Notes under the pieces: model-generated
Told to the model about the DNA's origin: nothing
Databases searched by the model: none
The model's input: only the letters and a program-made list of their open reading frames with translations
Position numbers and translations under genes: made by a program
Shown: piece after piece, positions 54,303-60,969 of the stretch
How the letters are laid out: the number at the start of each line of letters is the position of its first letter
How positions within the stretch are numbered: position 1 is the stretch's first letter
NCBI RefSeq assembly: GCF_021440515.1
Contig: NZ_JAKCMV010000008.1
Coordinates: 26,526 to 90,525 of the forward strand
DNA length: 64,000 bases
Reading direction: 5' to 3'
Source of the DNA: Enterobacter asburiae
GTDB lineage: Bacteria > Pseudomonadota > Gammaproteobacteria > Enterobacterales > Enterobacteriaceae

Positions 54303-54314
54303 GTTAGCGCTAAC
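54303..54314. promoter_or_regulatory. Candidate operator O2 of the PTS locus
   Basis: GTTAGCGCTAAC is a perfect 12-base palindrome, repeating O1 35 bases away centre to centre. It falls in the spacer of the candidate regulator promoter and upstream of TATAGT (54355-54360) of the PTS operon. Confidence 0.65.
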
Positions 54315-54390
54315 TTTGAGAGGGGGATCACGGTAAGCCACGAAAACATTCCACTATAGTAGACCCACTTTCAACGCTATCGGGGTATTT

Positions 54391-54834
54391 ATGATTACAA
54401 CCTGGTTACCTGCGGAAAATATCCAGATTGTGGATTCAGTCAGCGACTGGAAACAGGCCATTACCTTATCGGCACAGCCCTTACTGGCGAAAGAAGCGAT
54501 TACCCAAGATTATATTTCTGCCATTTTTAACAGCCATCGTGAACTCGGCCCTTATTATGTTTTAGCGCCGGGTCTGGCGATGCCGCATGCGCGTCCGGAG
54601 CAGGGTGCAATTAAAAACGGGCTTTCGCTTTTACACATTAAAGAAGGGGTCTCTTTCGACGCGCAAGAGAATGACCCTATTTACGTTGTGATTATGCTTT
54701 GCGCGCTATCAGGGGATGAACATATTACTATGATCACCGCGCTGGCAGACATTTTTAGCGATGATGACCGCCTCTCGGCGCTGCTAAAGGCATCATCACT
54801 GGAATCAATTCAGGCAGTTATCGACGGGAAATGA
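54391..54834 (+). CDS. PTS IIA component, ascorbate (UlaC) type
   Basis: A 147-residue EIIA protein of the fructose-mannitol/ascorbate fold. The phosphorylated histidine is His66 in GLAMPHARPEQ. It receives phosphate from HPr and passes it to the IIB protein encoded seven bases downstream. It begins the IIA-IIB-IIC-epimerase series and lies behind two candidate operators. UlaC-like components usually go with UlaA/UlaB-type permeases, as here. Confidence 0.88.
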   Translation: MITTWLPAENIQIVDSVSDWKQAITLSAQPLLAKEAITQDYISAIFNSHRELGPYYVLAPGLAMPHARPEQGAIKNGLSLLHIKEGVSFDAQENDPIYVVIMLCALSGDEHITMITALADIFSDDDRLSALLKASSLESIQAVIDGK

Positions 54835-54841
54835 GGTAGAG

Positions 54842-55108
54842 ATGAAAAAGGTTCTGATTGTATGCGGTAACGGTTTAGGCAGCAGCTTTATTGTTGAAAT
54901 GAATGTAAAAAAAATCCTCAAGGATCTCAATATTGAGGCCGAGGTTTCTCATACCGATCTGACGTCGGCAAAAAGCGAAACTGCCGACATTATTCTTAGT
55001 GCAAAAGATATTGCTGAACATCTTTCCAGCCATTCAGCACGGGTATTTGGTTTATCGAATTTGCTGGATAACAATAAAATCAAAGAAATTCTCCTGGAAA
55101 ATCTCTGA
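54842..55108 (+). CDS. PTS IIB component, ascorbate (UlaB) type
   Basis: An 88-residue EIIB. The phosphorylated cysteine is Cys8 in LIVCGNGLGSS, the standard UlaB/GatB-like loop. AGGTAGAG lies ahead of the ATG. It takes phosphate from the IIA protein before it and hands it to the sugar during transport by the IIC that follows. Confidence 0.9.
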   Translation: MKKVLIVCGNGLGSSFIVEMNVKKILKDLNIEAEVSHTDLTSAKSETADIILSAKDIAEHLSSHSARVFGLSNLLDNNKIKEILLENL

Positions 55109-55139
55109 TTAATTATTTGCGGCCTTACGGAGTCATTCT

Positions 55140-56402
55140 ATGCTGCACTTTATTATTCACGATGTATTAGGTACACCCGCAATACTGGTCGGTCTGTTCT
55201 CTATGATTGGCCTGTTATTGCAGAAAAAAGCCTTCTCCGATGTTATTTCCGGAACCCTCAAAACGATTATGGGTTTTGTGATTTTGACGTCCGGTGCAGC
55301 GATTGTGGCGACCACGTTAACCACGTTCAGCCAGCTCTTTGAGCACTCCTTCCATATTCAGGGAGTCGTGCCGAATACCGACGCTATGGCGGCGCTGGCG
55401 CAGAAAAACTACGGTACCGCGACGGCGATGATCATGGTGCTGGGCATGCTGTTCAACATCGTTCTCGCCCGCATCACGCCGTTGAAATACATCTTCCTGA
55501 CGGGACACCACACGCTGTATATGTCGGCGATGCTGGCGGTTATCCTTTCTGTCGGCGGCCTGTCGCCGTTTTGGGTGGTGCTGGTTGGGGCCGTCATTCT
55601 GGGCATCATGATGGTGGTTTCTCCGGCCATTCTGCAACCCTTCACCCGTAAGATAACGGGCACGGATGACCTGGCGCTGGGCCATTTTGGTTCAACCGGC
55701 TATCTGCTGTCGGCGCTGGTGGGGAAAGTGGTCGGTAAAGGCAGCCCGTCGATTGAAGAGCTGAAAGTACCGAAATCCCTCAACTTCCTGCGTGACTCTT
55801 CGGTCGCCATCTCGCTGACGATGATGATCCTGTTCGTGATTCTGGTGCTAATAGCGGGAAAAACCTTTGTTGAGACCAGCATCAGCGGTGGGCAGAACTT
55901 TATTATCTTCGCCATCATTCAGTCGCTGACCTTCGCGGCAGGGGTGTGGATCATTCTGGCGGGCGTGCGGATGATAATTGCCGAAATCGTTCCGGCCTTT
56001 AAGGGCATCGCGGACAAGCTGGTGAAAGACGCGAAGCCGGCCCTCGACTGCCCAACCGTTTTTCCCTTCGCGCCAAACGCGGTGATTGTCGGCTTCCTGT
56101 CGAGCTTCGCCGCCGGTCTGGTGAGTATGTTCCTCTGCCCGCTGTTTGGTCTGAGCGTCATCGTGCCGGGTCTGGTGCCGCACTTCTTCTGCGGCGCGAC
56201 GGCAGGGGTCTACGGCAATATCTGCGGCGGACGCCGCGGTGCGGTGATAGGCGCGTTCGCGCAGGGTCTGTTGATCTCATTCCTGCCTGCCATTTTGCTG
56301 CCCCTGATGGGCGACCTGGGCTTTGCATCCACCACCTTTGGCGATGCGGACTTCGGCGTGGTGGGCATCATTCTTGGGCATGTCGTGTCACTGTTTAATT
56401 AA
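55140..56402 (+). CDS. PTS IIC component, UlaA-like permease
   Basis: A 420-residue polytopic membrane protein of the ascorbate (UlaA) permease family, with about ten hydrophobic segments. Features shared with UlaA include ITPLKYIFLTGHH, the FAPNAVIVGF stretch and the GLVPHFF segment near the end. GGAG precedes the ATG. UlaA-family permeases serve ascorbate and several other sugars, so family alone does not fix the substrate; the adjoining epimerase suggests a ketohexose. Confidence 0.88.
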   Translation: MLHFIIHDVLGTPAILVGLFSMIGLLLQKKAFSDVISGTLKTIMGFVILTSGAAIVATTLTTFSQLFEHSFHIQGVVPNTDAMAALAQKNYGTATAMIMVLGMLFNIVLARITPLKYIFLTGHHTLYMSAMLAVILSVGGLSPFWVVLVGAVILGIMMVVSPAILQPFTRKITGTDDLALGHFGSTGYLLSALVGKVVGKGSPSIEELKVPKSLNFLRDSSVAISLTMMILFVILVLIAGKTFVETSISGGQNFIIFAIIQSLTFAAGVWIILAGVRMIIAEIVPAFKGIADKLVKDAKPALDCPTVFPFAPNAVIVGFLSSFAAGLVSMFLCPLFGLSVIVPGLVPHFFCGATAGVYGNICGGRRGAVIGAFAQGLLISFLPAILLPLMGDLGFASTTFGDADFGVVGIILGHVVSLFN

Positions 56403-56423
56403 TTGAATCTTTGGAGGTTTAGT

Positions 56424-57101
56424 ATGGCGGCGAAATTTTCCCCCTCGTTGATGTGTATGGATTTAACGCAGTTCAGAGAACAAATTACGGCAATGAACGA
56501 TCGGGCTGATTTTTATCACGTCGATATCATGGACGGCAGCTACGTGAAGAATATTACGCTGTCACCGTTCTTTATCGAGAACCTGAAGAAAATCACCGAT
56601 GTGCCGATTGACGTGCATCTGATGGTCAATCACCCGGAAGATATTATTCCGATGTGCATTGAGGCGGGCGCCGATATCATCAGTTTCCATCCGGAAACCG
56701 CGAATAACAAAATTTTCCGTCTGCTGAATCAGATCAAAGACGCGGGTCGTCGCTGTGGCGTGGTGTTAAACCCTGCCACCCCGGCGGAGGCCATTAAAGA
56801 GTACGCGCACCTGCTGGATAAAGTGACCGTCATGTCGGTCGATCCCGGCTACGCAGGGCAGAAATTTATACCTGAATCGCTCAACAAAATCAGACAGCTG
56901 ATTGCAATGCGCGAGGAGCATGGCTACCACTATCTGACAGAGATCGACGGCTCCTGCAATGAAAAAACGTTCAATGTCATTTCGCAGTCCGGCGTTGACG
57001 TCTTTATTGTCGGCACGTCGGGCCTGTTTTCCCTCGCGGAAAACGTCAGCGAGGCCTGGGATAAAATGGTCGATATTTACCAGCGTGAAGTCGCTGCCTG
57101 A
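56424..57101 (+). CDS. Allulose-6-phosphate 3-epimerase-like (AlsE/Rpe family)
   Basis: A 225-residue ribulose-phosphate-3-epimerase-family barrel most like E. coli AlsE, which converts D-allulose-6-P to D-fructose-6-P. Conserved motifs are present: SPSLMCMDL at the start, HVDIMDGSYV with a metal/catalytic Asp, HLMV, VMSVDPGYAGQKF and EIDGSCN. I start at 56424 after GGAGG. It follows the UlaA-like permease by 21 bases, so the imported sugar phosphate probably is its substrate. A ribulose-5-P or other ketose-P epimerase activity cannot be excluded. Confidence 0.85.
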   Translation: MAAKFSPSLMCMDLTQFREQITAMNDRADFYHVDIMDGSYVKNITLSPFFIENLKKITDVPIDVHLMVNHPEDIIPMCIEAGADIISFHPETANNKIFRLLNQIKDAGRRCGVVLNPATPAEAIKEYAHLLDKVTVMSVDPGYAGQKFIPESLNKIRQLIAMREEHGYHYLTEIDGSCNEKTFNVISQSGVDVFIVGTSGLFSLAENVSEAWDKMVDIYQREVAA

Positions 57102-57112
57102 ATTGCAGCGCG

Positions 57113-57260
57113 CTCAACCGTATTAAGCCATCACGATGGGCACTGCGTCTATTTAACCGGTCTGTCTCATTGCTCTCGTACATGACGGGTACGGTTGAGG
57201 GTGCTGTTCCTCTTTTATTATCAGGGTGATATTTATTTGCGCCTTGATAATTAACCCTGA
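57113..57260 (+). other. Structured spacer between epimerase and second PTS set
   Basis: This gap between 57101 and 57284 contains CTCAACCGTA (57113-57122) exactly complementary to TACGGTTGAG (57190-57199), and a second pair TCAGGGT (57221-57227)/ACCCTGA (57254-57260). They could fold the RNA into two stems ahead of the second IIA gene, or mark protein sites. No -35/-10 pair was confirmed. Confidence 0.4.
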
Positions 57261-57283
57261 TTTTATTTTATCACAGGTGAATC

Positions 57284-57754
57284 ATGGATATTTCGGGTGT
57301 ACTGAACGTAAGAAACATAAAATTAAATATGGCGGCGAAAACAAAGGAAGAGGCCATTGAAGAACTAACCGATTTATTGGTGCAGGATGGCGCCGTTAAT
57401 AATAAAGCCGATTTTTTGAAAGACGTCTGGCTGCGCGAGGAGCTGGATTCAACCGGATTTGAAAATCATATCGCCATCCCGCACGGCAAATCCTCCGGCG
57501 TGGCGCGTACGGCACTGGCCATCGGGCGCACTCAGCATGATATTCCGTGGGAAACGATGGACGGCAGCGATGTCCGCTGCATTATTTTATTTGCGGTGTG
57601 CTTGGTTGATCAGAATGCAACCCACATCCGGCTGCTGGCCCAGGTGTCCGGCTCGCTGGCAGACGAGGAGATTATTGAAAAATTACTGCAAGAAAACGAT
57701 CCACAAAGAATTATTGACCTGTTAAATGCTGAAAGTGAAGGCGCTAGCGTCTAA
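57284..57754 (+). CDS. PTS IIA component, fructose/mannitol type
   Basis: A 156-residue EIIA protein of the fructose-mannitol family. The phosphorylated histidine is His67 in HIAIPHGKSSG. AGGTGA lies ahead of the ATG. It begins the second PTS set and is followed 54 bases later by a fructose-type IIB. Similar free-standing IIA proteins occur in frv, frw and fry operons. Confidence 0.9.
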   Translation: MDISGVLNVRNIKLNMAAKTKEEAIEELTDLLVQDGAVNNKADFLKDVWLREELDSTGFENHIAIPHGKSSGVARTALAIGRTQHDIPWETMDGSDVRCIILFAVCLVDQNATHIRLLAQVSGSLADEEIIEKLLQENDPQRIIDLLNAESEGASV

Positions 57755-57808
57755 AGCAATTATCGCTTCCGTTATTACGTGATCATTACATAAATCAAGG
57801 TGAAAAAT

Positions 57809-58120
57809 ATGAATATTGTCGGGATTACCGCCTGTACGGTAGGGATTGCTCACACCTACATTGCGCAAAAGAAAATTGAAACTGCTGCAAAGAAAGCGGG
57901 GCATAATGTCAAAATTGAAACGCAGGGTACCATCGGTATTGAAAACGCATTAACCGCCGATGAAATAGCCCTGGCCGATATCGTTTTATTAGCTGCTGAT
58001 GTAAAGGTCACGGGTGAAGAAAGATTCGCCGGGAAGAAAGTCGTCAGGGTGCCAACGGAAATGGCGGTTAAATCGCCCAATAAACTCATTGAGAAGCTCG
58101 CTGAGTTAGCCAATTCATAA
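57809..58120 (+). CDS. PTS IIB component, fructose type
   Basis: A 103-residue EIIB of the fructose family. The phosphorylated cysteine is Cys9 in GITACTVGIAHT, and the end KSPNKLIEKLAELA is typical of the domain's last helix. I start at 57809 (AAGGTGA upstream). It is followed 41 bases later by the IIC gene. Confidence 0.9.
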   Translation: MNIVGITACTVGIAHTYIAQKKIETAAKKAGHNVKIETQGTIGIENALTADEIALADIVLLAADVKVTGEERFAGKKVVRVPTEMAVKSPNKLIEKLAELANS

Positions 58121-58161
58121 TAGTAAACGTGATTGTCCTGTCTAAAATAAAGGGCGTATTT

Positions 58162-59268
58162 ATGAATATAAAAGAAATATGGAAAGCAGCGAATCCTAAA
58201 GGACATCTGCTGACGGCAATCTCATTCTTGATCCCTGTGGTCTGCGGTGCCGGGTTTATTATTGCCATCGGGATGGGCATGGGCGGGACGGTTCAGGACG
58301 CGTTAGTGCAGGGGCAGTTCGATCTGTGGCAAGCCCTCGCCACCATGGGTGCGAAGGCCCTTGGGCTTCTACCCGTCGTGATTGCAATTGGCATATCCGG
58401 GTCGATCGCGGGCAAACCCGGCATTGCGCCAGGTTTTGTTGTCGGCCTGGCGGCAAACGCCATTAGCGCCGGATTTATCGGCGGCATGATTGGCGGCTAC
58501 CTTTCCGGGTATATCGCGCTTGCCATTGTTAAAAACGTGAAGGTTCCCGCCTGGGCGCGCGGTTTAATGCCCACCTTAATCGTTCCCTTTTTTGCCTCCA
58601 TTATCAGTGCGCTGATCATGGTGTATATCATCGGCACGCCTATCAGTATTTTCACCGATGCGCTGACCTCTTTCCTGAGAAGTATGGGAACCTCCTCCAA
58701 CCTGGTGTTGGGCGCTGTGATTGGCGCATTGTGTATCGTCGATTTTGGCGGCCCGATCAACAAAACCTGCTTTGCGTTCGTGTTGACGCTTCAGGCGCAG
58801 GGGATAAATGAGCCGATTACGGCCCTTCAGCTGGTTAACACCGCTACGCCTATTGGACTTGGGCTGGCATTCTTCGTTGCTAAACTGCTGCGCAAAAATA
58901 TCTATAACAACGAAGAGATCGAAATGCTGAAATCTGCGGTGCCAATGGGGGTTGTCAATATTGTCGAGGGATCTATCCCTATCGTGATGAACGATATCGT
59001 TCGCGGCATTGCCGCCGCTGCAATAGGTGGCGCCTGCGGCGGGGCAATCACCATGGTGTACGGCGCGGACGCAACGGTACCTTTCGGTGGCGTATTGATG
59101 ATCCCAACCATGTCACATCCGATGGCCGGTATCATGGCGTTGTTGGTGAATATCCTCGTTACCGCGACCGTCTATGCGGTTATCAAAAAAGATGTTCCGC
59201 GCGACGTCATTATCAAGGACGAGCCGGAAGAGGAAGATATTAATTTAGATGACATCAAAATTGGCTAA
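58162..59268 (+). CDS. PTS IIC component, fructose type
   Basis: A 368-residue permease of the fructose-type IIC family, about ten membrane segments. Family motifs include GSIAGKPGIAPGFVVG, CIVDFGGPINKTCFAF and FGGVLMIPTMSHP. It ends in an acidic tail. I take the ATG at 58162 (AAAGGG upstream). With the preceding IIA and IIB it makes a complete second PTS. Substrate unknown; a fructose epimer is a reasonable guess given the epimerase gene upstream. Confidence 0.9.
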   Translation: MNIKEIWKAANPKGHLLTAISFLIPVVCGAGFIIAIGMGMGGTVQDALVQGQFDLWQALATMGAKALGLLPVVIAIGISGSIAGKPGIAPGFVVGLAANAISAGFIGGMIGGYLSGYIALAIVKNVKVPAWARGLMPTLIVPFFASIISALIMVYIIGTPISIFTDALTSFLRSMGTSSNLVLGAVIGALCIVDFGGPINKTCFAFVLTLQAQGINEPITALQLVNTATPIGLGLAFFVAKLLRKNIYNNEEIEMLKSAVPMGVVNIVEGSIPIVMNDIVRGIAAAAIGGACGGAITMVYGADATVPFGGVLMIPTMSHPMAGIMALLVNILVTATVYAVIKKDVPRDVIIKDEPEEEDINLDDIKIG

Positions 59269-59276
59269 GCGCCACG

Positions 59277-59301
59277 AAAAAAAGCCCGTCAGAGAACGGG
59301 C
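59277..59301 (-). terminator. Minus-strand terminator beside the PTS locus
   Basis: GCCCGT and ACGGGC form a 6-bp stem with a 6-base loop; on the minus strand seven T residues follow. It should stop transcripts coming from dgcM and the small ORF. On the plus strand there is no T-run, so its use for the PTS operon is doubtful. Confidence 0.75.
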
Positions 59302-59327
59302 GAAATAAGCAAATGATTTATTGATTC

Positions 59328-59352
59328 GCTACCCGCCGTTACGGTGGGTAGC
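59328..59352. repeat. GC-rich inverted repeat
   Basis: GCTACCCGCCG and CGGTGGGTAGC pair over ten to eleven positions, with a G-T wobble and a tiny loop. No T-run follows on either strand. It sits between the minus-strand terminator and the small ORF; purpose unknown. Confidence 0.5.
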
Positions 59353-59429
59353 GGCGGCTATTTTACGTGTCTGCGCCGCCGGGGTGTACCTGACAAATTC
59401 GGTAGGTGAAACAAGGGATTAAACGTGCG

Positions 59430-59570
59430 TCACGGTGCTTCGATGGTTGGATAGAGGGTGTTTTCAAGATAGGCAACGAAATACCAGATTTCACCGCTAA
59501 ATATAAACCACAGGCCAAAAATAATTAGGCATATAATTATTAAGATGAGTATTAATTCCGTCTTTCCCAT
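59430..59570 (-). CDS. Predicted small single-pass membrane protein (46 residues)
   Basis: An ATG at 59570 opens a 46-codon frame ending in TGA. Residues 5-24 are almost all Ile, Leu, Phe or Cys, a clear transmembrane helix, preceded by the short start MGKT and followed by SGEIWYFVAYLENTLYP and an acidic end. I recognise no family. The ribosome-binding site is weak (GAGGTGGG lies about 12 bases upstream). It lies 74 bases beyond dgcM on the same strand and before a terminator, which favours a real gene; a chance ORF is possible. Confidence 0.5.
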   Translation of the reverse strand: MGKTELILILIIICLIIFGLWFIFSGEIWYFVAYLENTLYPTIEAP

Positions 59571-59644
59571 TGCTGGTTACTACCCACCTCAATCTTTTTA
59601 TTCAAGGTGGGCATTGTAGCGGGGCTTTACTCAATTAACCAGTT

Positions 59645-60877
59645 TCACGCCGCCAGCACCTGGTTACGACCGTTATTTTTGGCGCGATAGAGCGCATCGT
59701 CCACGCGTTTGAAGAGTTCGTCGAGAGTCTCATCCTGGTTATGCCGCGCCACCCCGATGCTCACCGTAAAACGCGGCAGGCCGGGGATTGTGATGCGCGC
59801 AACGGCGGCGCGAATGTTCTCGGCTATCTGCATCGCCGCGTCCAGCGGCGTGCGCGGCAGCAAAATCACGAACTCCTCGCCGCCCCAGCGAAAAACATAA
59901 TCATCTTTACGGCTACAGGCTTCCAGCGTGCGGGAGAGGGAAATCAGCACCTCGTCGCCCTTCAGGTGACCAAACACGTCGTTAATATTTTTGAAACGAT
60001 CGGTATCCACCAGCAGCAGGCTGAACTGCTGCTGGATGGGCTTATGGGAAGGATCGGTCTGCTCGGTAATCTGATAGAACTGACGGCGATTGAGCAGCCC
60101 GGTCATGGCGTCGCGCAGGGCGGCATGTTCCAGCTCCTGCTCAAGGCGTTTCTGTTCGGTAATATCATGAATAATGCACAGCATCAGCTTATCGCCGTAA
60201 ATTTCAATCGGCCCGGCGTAGGTCTGAACGTGGCGGGTGGAACCATCCGCCAGACGATGGACAAAGTTGAGCGGCTTATGGCCGCCGGGCAGGGAGGCGA
60301 TCTCGGTCATCACCGGCAGAATATCCCGGCCGAGGGTGTTGACCTCCCAGGTGTGCCTGCTGCACATGCCGTCGTGGTCATAACCGTAGAAACTGAGCGC
60401 GGCCCTGTTCGCGTCAACAATCTGCCCGTCGCGGGCGGGATCGATTAGCAGCATCGGGGCGCTGTTGGTCAGAAAGAAGCGGGCGAAAAACCCCTGTTTT
60501 TTACGCTGATAGGTGGCAGAGCGGCTGGCCTTCAGGCCGGAGGGCGTCTGATGGGCGAGCCCCTCGAACACAATAAGGTCACCATGCGGATCGCACTGGG
60601 TCAGGGTTAAACGGCAGCTCATGGTGGCTTCCTGCCCGTCGCGCCAGACCGTCCAGATTTCGATAATTTCCTGACAGCTTTTCAAATCCGGGACGTACAT
60701 GGACAGTACCGACTGGGCGTTTGCCGAGAAGGTGCCCTTGCGCATCTCATTCACCGTTTTATTACGCATCATGCCGGTTGCGGCTGCATTCGCGAATATA
60801 AGTTGTTCCGAGACAGGTGAAATTAGCCAGACCGGCGTTCTAACAAAATTCAGTGCATCGAAGCAAAATTGCGACAT
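59645..60877 (-). CDS. dgcM: Diguanylate cyclase DgcM (YdaM)
   Basis: This 410-residue protein matches E. coli DgcM in length and along the sequence: two PAS-like domains (about 5-105 and 125-245, the second with PMLLIDPARDGQIVDANRAALSFYGY) and a GGDEF domain with active GGEEF at 332-336. DgcM makes c-di-GMP and, through direct contact with MlrA and PdeR, switches on csgD and curli/cellulose. Here PdeR/RpfR is encoded about 30 kb away. In E. coli dgcM lies in the ydaL-zntB region, downstream of mppA and fnr. Confidence 0.95.
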   Translation of the reverse strand: MSQFCFDALNFVRTPVWLISPVSEQLIFANAAATGMMRNKTVNEMRKGTFSANAQSVLSMYVPDLKSCQEIIEIWTVWRDGQEATMSCRLTLTQCDPHGDLIVFEGLAHQTPSGLKASRSATYQRKKQGFFARFFLTNSAPMLLIDPARDGQIVDANRAALSFYGYDHDGMCSRHTWEVNTLGRDILPVMTEIASLPGGHKPLNFVHRLADGSTRHVQTYAGPIEIYGDKLMLCIIHDITEQKRLEQELEHAALRDAMTGLLNRRQFYQITEQTDPSHKPIQQQFSLLLVDTDRFKNINDVFGHLKGDEVLISLSRTLEACSRKDDYVFRWGGEEFVILLPRTPLDAAMQIAENIRAAVARITIPGLPRFTVSIGVARHNQDETLDELFKRVDDALYRAKNNGRNQVLAA

Positions 60878-60969
60878 AGAAAATTCCTGTTCATCGGCAC
60901 GCTGTGCCTGACGATCGCGACGGAAATAACGCGCGTGGGCTCCTTTGAAACATACTCTACTTCGCTACA

